From: DATBAX01 sp963762965
GTDB taxonomy: Bacteria > Acidobacteriota > Terriglobia > Terriglobales > Acidobacteriaceae
Direction of reading: 5' to 3'
Assembly (NCBI GenBank): GCA_963762965.1
Contig: CAVXME010000001.1
Coordinates: forward strand, 2,914,001-2,978,000
Length of the DNA stretch: 64,000 nucleotides
Positions 17,219 through 23,889 of this stretch are shown one piece after another. Under the pieces are notes generated by a model. It was not told the DNA's origin, did not search any database, and worked only from the letters and a program-made list of their open reading frames with translations. The translations under genes and the position numbers were made by a program. Position 1 is the stretch's first letter; every line of letters begins with the position of its first letter.

Positions 17219-17923
17219 ATGTTGGCGGACAACCACGGCACAAAAGTACTTCCCATGCGAGCTGGGGTATATGTGATCCTGCTCGGCCCGCCCGGCTGCG
17301 GCAAAGGCACCCAGGCCCGGGAACTATCGAAGGCCGTTGGATTGCCCCACATTTCTACCGGCGACATCCTGCGTAAGGCGGCCCGCGAAGACACCGAATT
17401 GGGCCGCATGATCCAAAACAAAATGACTGCCGGCGAGCTGGTCCCCGACAGCCTGGTTTGCCAGACGGTCGTTTCCCGCACCAGTCAGCCGGATTGCGAA
17501 CACGGCGCCATTCTCGATGGTTTTCCTCGCACCCTTGACCAGGCTATTTTCCTTTGTCCCGCGCTTCCCCTCAGGCATACGCTGGTGTTGAATCTGCAAA
17601 TCAGCCCCACTGTCATCATGCAACGCATCCTGGGACGCCGCACCTGTCCCGCCTGCGGAGAGATCTACAACATTCACTTCAAGCCGCCCCGCATGACCGG
17701 ATTCTGTGATCGCGATTCGGTGCCCTTAGAGCGCCGCACCGATGACAACGAGGCCACCATCCAACAACGGCTGGTCGAATACGAACACCAAATCCAGCCC
17801 CTGGCCAGTTTTTTCAAGGACATGAACATCCGCCAGGACATCAACGCCGATATGGAGCAGTCCGAACTCTCCGCCCAGCTCTGCGCCCTGGTGCAAACTG
17901 CCATCCGCGCCTCCGCCAAGTAA
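17219..17923 (+). CDS. adk: Adenylate kinase with zinc-type lid
   Basis: 234 residues from an ATG behind GAGGAAG. Makes two ADP from ATP and AMP. The P-loop GPPGCGKGTQ, the AMP-binding STGDILRKA, DGFPRTLDQA and the lid RRTDDNEATI are all present. The lid carries CPAC and FCDRD, giving a Cys3-Asp type zinc site. It is not in a ribosomal protein cluster, so it may be a second copy. Another in-frame ATG at 17255 is possible but has no ribosome site. A hairpin with ATTTTC follows the stop. Confidence 0.92.
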   Translation: MLADNHGTKVLPMRAGVYVILLGPPGCGKGTQARELSKAVGLPHISTGDILRKAAREDTELGRMIQNKMTAGELVPDSLVCQTVVSRTSQPDCEHGAILDGFPRTLDQAIFLCPALPLRHTLVLNLQISPTVIMQRILGRRTCPACGEIYNIHFKPPRMTGFCDRDSVPLERRTDDNEATIQQRLVEYEHQIQPLASFFKDMNIRQDINADMEQSELSAQLCALVQTAIRASAK

Positions 17924-17930
17924 CACTCTC

Positions 17931-17970
17931 GAGGGTGCCCCGTTCAAGCTCCGCTTGAGCGGGGATTTTC
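17931..17970. repeat. 40-base dispersed repeat, copy 1 (also terminator-like after adk)
   Basis: This stretch is identical, in reverse complement, to 27059-27098 over all 40 bases. Its core is a 12-pair hairpin (CCCCGTTCAAGC against GCTTGAGCGGGG, one mismatch) followed here by ATTTTC, so it can end adk transcription. Each copy begins within 8 bases of a stop codon. Confidence 0.9.
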
Positions 17971-17987
17971 GTGCGGAAATGGAGAAA

Positions 17988-18003
17988 CGTTCCACGTGGA
18001 ACA
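17988..18003. promoter_or_regulatory. parS-like palindrome 1 (CGTTCCACGTGGAACA)
   Basis: Fifteen of sixteen bases match the palindrome TGTTCCACGTGGAACA, which is the form of the ParB binding site parS reported for Pseudomonas and myxobacteria (from memory). It lies 35 bases, centre to centre, from a perfect second copy. The gap between them contains TGCGATTCGCA, another near-palindrome. Confidence 0.65.
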
Positions 18004-18022
18004 TAAGTGCGATTCGCACAAG

Positions 18023-18038
18023 TGTTCCACGTGGAACA
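18023..18038. promoter_or_regulatory. parS-like palindrome 2 (TGTTCCACGTGGAACA)
   Basis: A perfect 16-base palindrome equal to the parS consensus form. It overlaps the left arm of a separate inverted repeat, CATTTTGTAC at 18037-18046 and GTACAAAATG at 18061-18070. No parA, parB or dnaA gene is in the window, so the role as a centromere is not shown. It could instead be an operator for the cassette that begins at 18466. Confidence 0.7.
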
Positions 18039-18070
18039 TTTTGTACTTATTGGAATGTACGTACAAAATG

Positions 18071-18433
18071 GCGGAAGCTGCCTTGAGTGTTGGAGTTAAG
18101 AGAAATTCCCGTTCTGGGAGTTTGCTGTGGAGGGGCTCTGGCCCCGTCGTCCTGGAGGGTTGGGAGCCACGTCAGTTCCCATTTTGGGATTTTGTTTTGG
18201 CTCCCCGCCAGGATGGGCACGATCCCGGGGATCAAGACTGGGCAGGGATCAGCAGAAACGTTCCAAGGTCAGATCCAGATCAATCCCAGGAACATCCTTC
18301 CGGCGTCCGTGGTTCTCACCCTTCTGCCCCGAAGGGTGGGGTAGCCTCATTTATGGCGCCGCAGAGGTGCGCGAGGCTCCGTTCCAAAGAAAAAGCGACA
18401 CAAACGTCGCTTACGCAATATATGTATTTACTT
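18071..18433. other. Intergenic stretch upstream of the membrane/MBL cassette
   Basis: No convincing gene. An apparent rightward frame covers it but has no ribosome site and crosses a repeat. The stretch contains a copy of the CACCCTTC/GAAGGGTG hairpin at 18317-18350, related to the pair near 5.6 kb, and becomes AT-rich towards its right end. Confidence 0.6.
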
Positions 18434-18456
18434 CCTATCCAAGTTCCCTTTAAAAT
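18433..18456 (+). promoter_or_regulatory. Candidate promoter of the cassette
   Basis: TTACTT and TAAAAT are spaced by about 17 bases in an AT-rich patch, with the -10 like box at 18451-18456. Transcription would start about at the GTG codon at 18466, implying a leaderless or nearly leaderless message. Unproven. Confidence 0.4.
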
Positions 18457-18465
18457 CGGATAATT

Positions 18466-18957
18466 GTGGACACCAAGTCAACCCCGCCGGTCACCGGCCT
18501 TACTGAGCAACGAACTGTGCCTGCTGGTCGCGGGCGGGTTCAAGTTCAAATGGATCCGGAAACCAACGCGGAGAGAAAGTGGGGCGAGGAAGTAATCAAA
18601 TCCGGCTACCAGATGATCCCGGACGTGCTTGTTCGGTGTCAGAAATTCCTAGGTTTGGAAGCGATGGACGTTCTTATCCTGTTGAATATTACGATGCACT
18701 GGTGGAATTACGATAACTTGCCTCATCCCCGTCCGTCCGCTATTGCGAACCGCATGTCTGTTAGCACACGAACGGTTGAGAGGCGTATCGCCAGGATGCA
18801 GAAGAGCGGCCTCATTGTGAGGATGCCTTCGGAAGATAAAGACGGGAAGACCGTTCGCAGATACGATCTTTCTGGATTGGTGCGGAAGCTAAAGAAGTTT
18901 GCGACGAGGTATAACGAAGATTTTCGAGGGCCGTGGTGGGAGGGGCCAACAGCATGA
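18466..18957 (+). CDS. Winged-helix/HTH DNA-binding protein
   Basis: 163 residues from GTG, or 135 from the ATG at 18550. The centre, VLILLNITMHWWNYDN then PRPSAIANRMSVSTRTVERR and IARMQKSGLIVRM, is a winged helix of the kind seen in plasmid, phage and element regulators that read one helix per site. The C-terminus is basic (LVRKLKKFATRYNED). No enzymatic motif. It is the first gene of a rightward cassette and its stop overlaps the next ATG (ATGA). It likely controls the cassette, perhaps through the palindromes at 18.0 kb, which is inference. Confidence 0.75.
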   Translation: MDTKSTPPVTGLTEQRTVPAGRGRVQVQMDPETNAERKWGEEVIKSGYQMIPDVLVRCQKFLGLEAMDVLILLNITMHWWNYDNLPHPRPSAIANRMSVSTRTVERRIARMQKSGLIVRMPSEDKDGKTVRRYDLSGLVRKLKKFATRYNEDFRGPWWEGPTA

Positions 18958-19067
18958 CCGAATTGATTGCGGAGATCGTCAAGTATGGTTGGCCGCCTGT
19001 GGTCATCGCCGCCGTTATTTATGTTCTTCTGCGTGGCGAATTTAATTTTCGCTACCCGCGCAAATGA
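18954..19067 (+). CDS. 37-residue membrane peptide
   Basis: The ATG overlaps the stop of the HTH gene as ATGA, the signature of translational coupling. The peptide begins MTELIAEIVKYGW, then has one hydrophobic segment PPVVIAAVIYVLL, then a basic tail RGEFNFRYPRK. The design, an acidic start, one membrane helix and a positive end, is that of single-pass small membrane proteins, including some toxins and holin-like peptides. Too short to place by family. Confidence 0.6.
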   Translation: MTELIAEIVKYGWPPVVIAAVIYVLLRGEFNFRYPRK

Positions 19068-19306
19068 CGCGAATCCTCCCGGGGGCAAGCTCAAGCCGTT
19101 GAGCCTATCTACATACCCACCCCAATATGTGGTATTGAGTGCCCTCCGCTCATAGCCTAATTTGACACCTTATGTATGTTGTGTTAGTCTGAAGTGTATT
19201 AGGTCTTCGCGTTGTCTTGCTGTTGCGTGTGCTTCGTCCCCAAGTTAAAGCTCCACACTGCCGGACCACCCTAACCTACAAATCTCTCAGAAGGTGGTCT
19301 ACGTGT

Positions 19307-20350
19307 ATGTATAACGGGGTAGAAATTGACATGCTTTCATTAGGGGATGCGGACTGCATCCTCGTTTCACTTTGGGAAGGACTAACTGCTCGCCGCGTTC
19401 TAATTGATGGGGGCAACAAGGGTGACGCTTCGACCGTGCGTGAATTTTTGCGCGGCCTCGGGATTTCAACTATCCACGACGTTCTATCAACTCACCTGCA
19501 CGATGACCATTCCGCTGGACTCGTTGGGCTTCTTGCGGACGAAACCCTGACGTTCGGAAAAGTTTGGTGTCACATTCCGCACCGGCATGTAGAAAGCATG
19601 GATAGGGTTGAGAAAGCGTTAAAAGCCGCTGGAATGTCGGAAGAAGCTACGACCATAATGAAGTCACTCAAGACCGCTGAATCCATCTTCCACATCGCCC
19701 AGCAGCGGCAGATTCCATTGCAAGAACCGTTCACCGGAAGCATGATTGGCTTTTTGGAAGTGCTCAGTCCCTCGGTCGAATTTTATACCGGGCTGGTGTC
19801 TGAATTCACCGAAGCCGACAAGATCAGGGCCGAAGATGAAGCTCAGGTGCGTTATGGCATTGAGACCGCGACGGATGAGGCTTTTTACAAAGCTGGGCTC
19901 TTAGAAGGCTCCTCGTTGCTAGACGACCCACATACCACGCCAGAGAACGAAAGCAGTGTTGTTACCGGCATGACGTACGACAAGGAAACTTTTCTGTTCA
20001 CTGCTGATGCCGGAACTTCTGCGTTAACGAATGTTGTCACTGCATACCAAGTTGCGGGTCTCCGTTGGATGCAGATTCCTCACCACGGAAGCCGGAGGAA
20101 CCTGACCGAATCACTTATCGAAACATTCTCACCGAAAACTGCCTATGTTTCTGCCTCTGGGAATAACAAGCATCCACGCCGCGCTGTCGTAAACGCTTTC
20201 AAGAAAATGAAATCAAATGTTTACAGCACGCACTACCCCCACGGTTCAAGTTTGAATCATCATTTCGGGACGGTGCCGACCAGGCAGGGGTACGTAGTGG
20301 CCACTCCGCTGTATGAGAAGAACGAATTGGCGAAGGCTGTGAATGGATAA
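19307..20350 (+). CDS. Metallo-beta-lactamase-fold hydrolase, ComEC C-terminal-like
   Basis: 347 residues from the ATG preceded by AGAAGGTGG; the frame is open upstream to 19217 without support. The metal-binding motif reads STHLHDDHSAGL, close to HxHxDH. Further ligands fit SSVVTGMTYDKETFLFTADA and the late PHHGSRRNLTE. This layout, with a GDADC strand at the start (LSLGDADCILV), matches the ComEC/Rec2-type MBL proteins. An inserted helical part of about 110 residues separates the metal motif from the second half. Probably a nuclease or phosphodiesterase, inferred from family. Overlaps the next gene by 8 bases. Confidence 0.85.
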   Translation: MYNGVEIDMLSLGDADCILVSLWEGLTARRVLIDGGNKGDASTVREFLRGLGISTIHDVLSTHLHDDHSAGLVGLLADETLTFGKVWCHIPHRHVESMDRVEKALKAAGMSEEATTIMKSLKTAESIFHIAQQRQIPLQEPFTGSMIGFLEVLSPSVEFYTGLVSEFTEADKIRAEDEAQVRYGIETATDEAFYKAGLLEGSSLLDDPHTTPENESSVVTGMTYDKETFLFTADAGTSALTNVVTAYQVAGLRWMQIPHHGSRRNLTESLIETFSPKTAYVSASGNNKHPRRAVVNAFKKMKSNVYSTHYPHGSSLNHHFGTVPTRQGYVVATPLYEKNELAKAVNG

Positions 20351-21026
20351 GATCCCGTTCAGCGTCTACGACTTCTTTGCGTACCTCTCGTCCGGCACCG
20401 TGGTTCTTGTTACCGTGAACTACATCTGGCAGCTGGGGATTCTGGAACGCAAAGATGCCGGCCCCATGCTGGGCATCGCGTTGGTAATCCTCGCCTATGT
20501 GACAGGCCACATTGTCGCGCAGTTTTCATCCTTTCTGTTTGAGCACCTAATCGTAAAACGCATGTTGAGGCGACCTTTGGCTTTGCTGCTCGGAGGTAAA
20601 CCTCATTGGATTCTGTTTGCCTGGGTGTTCCCAAACTTCCACAGAGCCTTTCCTGAGAATACCCGGCAGAGAATCGTGGAACAGGCAGCCGCCCGCAATT
20701 GTGCGCTTGAGGGAGAAGGGTTATTTCTTCATGCCTATTCCTTGGTCACCGTGAGCGACAAATACCAGGCTAGGCTAGATGATTTCCGGAACCAATATGG
20801 ATTCGCGCGGAATATGTCGTTCGCATTTCTAGCGGCGGCGGTCGCGATCCTTGCGACGCATCTATTTGGTTCCACTCCGGTGCGTTTACGTTGGTTTTTC
20901 CTTGCGGTATTCGCTGCGGTGACTCTCTTTTACAGGTACCTCAAGTTTTTCCATCAATACTCTTACGAGTTATTCCTGCGCTACGCAGAGTTGTCGAACA
21001 ACAGTGAGGCCGATGAGCTTTCTTGA
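20343..21026 (+). CDS. Unknown four-helix membrane protein of the cassette
   Basis: 227 residues. Membrane helices are likely at about 12-30, 40-65, 155-172 and 180-200. Between helices 2 and 3 lies a cytoplasmic part of about 90 residues with charged helices (NTRQRIVEQAAARNCALEGE). The opening IPFSVYDFFAYLSSGTVVLV is distinctive but I cannot name a family. The ATG lies inside the end of the MBL gene, so translation is coupled. Likely a membrane partner of the hydrolase. Confidence 0.75.
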   Translation: MDKIPFSVYDFFAYLSSGTVVLVTVNYIWQLGILERKDAGPMLGIALVILAYVTGHIVAQFSSFLFEHLIVKRMLRRPLALLLGGKPHWILFAWVFPNFHRAFPENTRQRIVEQAAARNCALEGEGLFLHAYSLVTVSDKYQARLDDFRNQYGFARNMSFAFLAAAVAILATHLFGSTPVRLRWFFLAVFAAVTLFYRYLKFFHQYSYELFLRYAELSNNSEADELS

Positions 21027-21798
21027 TTCATACTCGGAGGGCCCTTCGCCGGTTCCACCCCGACAGCACGAACTCGCCATCCAGATTCTTAGTTTCTTAT
21101 CGCCCGTGCTCAGCCTCGTTGTGATTGTCGCCGGGCTAACTGGGAAGTATCCGTGGATTTCCAAACCCTGGGTGCTAAGTGTCCTCATAATGCTAAGCAC
21201 CCTCTTTCTTTTATGGATCGCGAAACCTCGTTTGGCCGTGCTGTTCAGCCGCTTCCAACAAGGAAGAAGGGCTCGGCAGTTCATTTCAACAAGCGGCGGC
21301 CGGCTCCGGGAATTGGTGGACCAGTTTGCTGTATTTGCTTCCAACAGCGACAATCGCTCGCTGGTTACTATCATTCGTTCCGCTTACGCGCAGAACCAAG
21401 GAGCCGTAGAGCAGCTCATCGTCGCGGATCACATTCGAGTGTGGCTCCAGTGTTACCAGCATCAAATCAGTTTTCCAGTTACTTCTCTCGATCAATTCAT
21501 GAGTCAATCCCAGGAATTCAGCAGTTTAGTGACCGACTTCAATGATAATTACGCCCTTCATGCTCAAAAAAGGCTTGTCGCCGCTCCACCGATGACAGAA
21601 GACTTTATTGCAAAGCTTGAAGAGTTTCGAGAAGAGTACGCGGCGTTCTTGCGAGACGTCGAATTTTGGGCCAAGGGGTTTACAACATACCTGGGATCTC
21701 TCGGTATGACTGATCATTCGACTCAATGGCGACTTGCGCCGCTAAAGTCGTTTGTGCGCCCACAGTCATTCAGAATCACCAAGCCTGTTAAAGAGTAG
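21013..21798 (+). CDS. Unknown two-helix membrane protein with long cytosolic tail
   Basis: 261 residues from the ATG at 21013 with GTGAGG upstream; a GTG at 21004 is also possible. Two close membrane helices at about 25-45 and 52-70, then about 190 residues of charged helical sequence (FRRARQF-like start QQGRRARQFISTSGG, later DFIAKLEEFREEYAAFLRD). Two helices followed by a helical cytosolic domain resembles pore-forming effectors of conflict systems in outline only; no motif proves it. It overlaps the preceding gene by 14 bases and is the last gene of the cassette. Confidence 0.72.
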   Translation: MSFLDSYSEGPSPVPPRQHELAIQILSFLSPVLSLVVIVAGLTGKYPWISKPWVLSVLIMLSTLFLLWIAKPRLAVLFSRFQQGRRARQFISTSGGRLRELVDQFAVFASNSDNRSLVTIIRSAYAQNQGAVEQLIVADHIRVWLQCYQHQISFPVTSLDQFMSQSQEFSSLVTDFNDNYALHAQKRLVAAPPMTEDFIAKLEEFREEYAAFLRDVEFWAKGFTTYLGSLGMTDHSTQWRLAPLKSFVRPQSFRITKPVKE

Positions 21799-21808
21799 CG
21801 TAAACCTA

Positions 21809-21886
21809 GGGACAGACGGGACGCTCCCTGATTTTCTGAAAAGGTCATTTTGGTGGCAAGAAACCGAGGAACGTCCCGTCTGTCCC
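21809..21886. repeat. 15-base perfect inverted repeat after the cassette
   Basis: GGGACAGACGGGACG at 21809-21823 and its exact reverse complement at 21872-21886, 48 bases apart, start 11 bases after the cassette's last stop. The element could end transcription or mark an insertion boundary. Nothing else is recognised in 21887-22007. Confidence 0.8.
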
Positions 21887-22007
21887 CACGCCCCATTGAA
21901 GCCGTGCCCTACCCAAAATCTTACGATGTAGACGCGGGACAGGGGACACATCAGCGGCACGAAGTCGAAGGATCCCTTGGGGGGTACCGTGTGCCGGGTA
22001 TAGGGGT

Positions 22008-22135
22008 GCTTCGACTCCGTCGTCGTTCACTTCGTGAACGACTCTCTCGCTCAGCATGACAATGGCTCAGCATGACAATTTCTCAGCATGACAAATTGTT
22101 CAGTATCACAAATTACTCAGCGTCACAGATGAAAG
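22008..22135. repeat. GACTC...CAGCATGACA element with a decayed 16-17 base tandem repeat
   Basis: A hairpin element (GTCGTTCACTTCGTGAACGAC at its core, one base longer than 20 if counted with flanks) ends in CTCAGCATGACA at about 22061. That end then recurs: TCAG units start at 22051, 22067, 22083, 22100 and 22117, spacing 16, 16, 17 and 17, with growing decay (CAGCATGACAAT, CAGTATCACAAA, CAGCGTCACAGA). Related elements lie at 25633-25740 and 25825-25881. Confidence 0.75.
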
Positions 22136-22138
22136 GCG

Positions 22139-23182
22139 CTATGCGCGCGCTTCTTCGGGGACGACTTTCAGTTCCAGCTTTTCGGTGTAGCGGAGGACGG
22201 TTAGGGTACTGCTGACGCCGACGCGGGCGTCGGTGAGCAGGCGATGGAGGTCGTCCACGCCGGCGACGGGCTTGCCATCGAGGGCGATGATGACGTCGCC
22301 TTCGCGCAGGCCGGCCTTGCGTCCGGGGCTGAGGTCTTCGACCGAGATGACGACCACGCCGCTCTCCTGCGGCAGGTCATAGAAGCGCACGAGCCGCCGA
22401 TGCAGCGGGGTGGTCTGCGCCTCCACGCCAATGTAGCTGCGGCGGATGCGGCCCTCGCGCAGCAGGCGTCCGGCCACAAACTTGGCGGTGTTGATGCCGA
22501 TGGCAAAGCACAATCCTTGCGCGCCCATGATGGTGGCCGTGTTCACGCCCACCACCTGGCCATCGGAAGTGACCAGCGGGCCGCCGGAATTTCCCGGATT
22601 GAGCGACGCGTCGGTTTGAATGACGTCCTCGATCAGGCGGCCGGAGTAGGAACGCAGCGAGCGTCCCAGGGCGCTGACCACGCCGGCGGTGACCGTGTAC
22701 TGAAAGCCATAAGGATTGCCAATGGCGATGGCGAGTTGTCCCACGCGAAGTTTCTGCGAGTCGCCGAGAGGAGCGGTCACCAGGTTGGAGGCTTCATGGT
22801 CGGGCACGTCCATGCGGATGACTGCGAGGTCAGTGGCAGGATCGTCGCCGATGGTGTGGGCAGGGAAGCGACGTCCGTCGGCGAGCGAAACCTGAATGCG
22901 TTTGGCGTCGTGGACTACGTGGCTGTTGGTGAGGATCAATCCGTCGGGGGTGAAGACGAATCCTGAGCCGCCGCCCTGGCGATCTGCTGGCTCGCCGGCG
23001 CGATTCTTGGTTGCTTGTGTGACGTCGATCTTCACCACCGATGGGCTGAGTTTTTCCGCTGCGCCGACGACGGCTTGTGAGTAGGCGTCGAGCAAGGGAG
23101 TGTCGTTGGTGATCTCGTGCGATGACTGAGCGGGTGATTCTGAATAGTCCGCGAGGGGAAGAATGCTTTCCGATTGGTTCAT
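22139..23182 (-). CDS. HtrA/DegP-like serine protease without export signal
   Basis: 347 residues from the ATG MNQSESILPLADYSE. The frame runs on to 23302, but that part translates a dispersed repeat and is rejected. The trypsin-like domain has the triad: His in LTNSHVVH, Asp in PATDLAVIRMD, Ser in NPGNSGGPL. One PDZ domain follows (VISVEDLSPGRKAGLREGDV). There is no signal peptide or membrane helix, so it should act in the cytosol, unlike classical periplasmic DegP/DegS. Role probably protein quality control, inferred from family. Confidence 0.88.
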   Translation of the reverse strand: MNQSESILPLADYSESPAQSSHEITNDTPLLDAYSQAVVGAAEKLSPSVVKIDVTQATKNRAGEPADRQGGGSGFVFTPDGLILTNSHVVHDAKRIQVSLADGRRFPAHTIGDDPATDLAVIRMDVPDHEASNLVTAPLGDSQKLRVGQLAIAIGNPYGFQYTVTAGVVSALGRSLRSYSGRLIEDVIQTDASLNPGNSGGPLVTSDGQVVGVNTATIMGAQGLCFAIGINTAKFVAGRLLREGRIRRSYIGVEAQTTPLHRRLVRFYDLPQESGVVVISVEDLSPGRKAGLREGDVIIALDGKPVAGVDDLHRLLTDARVGVSSTLTVLRYTEKLELKVVPEEARA

Positions 23183-23249
23183 GCTAGCTAGATGAGGTGC
23201 GAGGGAATCTGGATTCAGGGCGGGGCGGAGCGACTCGCGCGGACTTCTT

Positions 23250-23340
23250 TGCGTCCCTGGCGAATCCTTTGCGTTCTTCGCGGTTAAAGCTTTTGATCGC
23301 AAAGCTCGCGAAGAAACGCTGCGAAGGTCGCAAAGGAAAG
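23250..23340. repeat. Dispersed intergenic repeat GCGGTTAA...CGCAAAG, copy 1
   Basis: This stretch, with GCGGTTAAAGCTTTTGATCG followed by CGCAAAG and GCGAAGGTCGCAAAG, is closely similar to 47600-47670 (GCGGTTAAGAGCTTTTGACC, then GCAAAGGTCGC). Both are intergenic. It is the repeat translated as TAKNAKD when a reading frame happens to cross it. Confidence 0.7.
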
Positions 23341-23352
23341 CTTAAAGTATTC

Positions 23353-23844
23353 CTATTTGGAGGAGTGGCGAGTAGCGTCCTTCGACAACGCGCATTTGTT
23401 CGAGCAGTCTTTCATGGCGGCTTCGAGGGCTGCGCCGACGTCGGCTAATTCTTCTGGGCTCATTAAGGATTGCATCTGCTCAAAGAGTTGTCGTTCTTCC
23501 TTGCGGATGTGTCCGACTAGAATCTCAGCATAGCTCTCGAGGCTGGTGGCGTCGAGGGTGCGGGCGACGGCGCGGGCGAAGAACTCGCGCAGCACGGCGT
23601 GCTCGGCCAGAAGTTCTTTTACCAGCGCGCGCAGTTCAGGAAAGCGCGCAGCTACCGGGAAGATTTTTTTCTCTTCAGCGGTGAGATGGAACTCCACTTC
23701 ATGCTGGAACGATTCCTGAAGCTCCGCCTGCCATGCTTCCAGATCGACGTTGCCGGCCTGGAAGGCGTGGTCCATCCGCACACATAGCGCGAGTGCGCGC
23801 TGATGTTGATGGGATAGCGGAACCAGGTTCTTGTCACGCAGCAT
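23353..23844 (-). CDS. Hemerythrin HHE-domain protein
   Basis: 163 residues, all helical. Metal-binding candidates are His in LSHQHQRA, His/Glu in FQHEVEFHLTAEE, His in LLAEHAVLREFF and His/Glu in HIRKEERQLFEQM, matching the HHE cation-binding pattern that holds a di-iron centre. Such proteins bind oxygen or sense redox or NO. Leftward, between the protease and a HAD phosphatase. The C-terminal tail is Cys/Lys/Ser-rich and adds nothing recognised. Confidence 0.85.
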   Translation of the reverse strand: MLRDKNLVPLSHQHQRALALCVRMDHAFQAGNVDLEAWQAELQESFQHEVEFHLTAEEKKIFPVAARFPELRALVKELLAEHAVLREFFARAVARTLDATSLESYAEILVGHIRKEERQLFEQMQSLMSPEELADVGAALEAAMKDCSNKCALSKDATRHSSK

Positions 23845-23889
23845 AGGGTCTATTTTATCGCTCTATCCGTCCGATGCCGGTGACAATTC

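Noticed and set aside
17988..18038. Replication origin
   Set aside because: No dnaA, no DnaA boxes noticed and no par genes in the window; the palindromes alone do not make an origin.
17996..18463. Rightward open frame of 155 codons over the parS-like sites
   Set aside because: It begins inside palindromes, crosses a dispersed hairpin repeat, has no ribosome site and its composition is not coding-like.
22051..22135. CRISPR-like array
   Set aside because: Units are 16-17 bases with no spacers and decay steadily; it is a tandem repeat.
22244..22966. 240-codon frame opposite the HtrA-like protease
   Set aside because: Antisense of a gene with an intact catalytic triad; GC-rich shadow.
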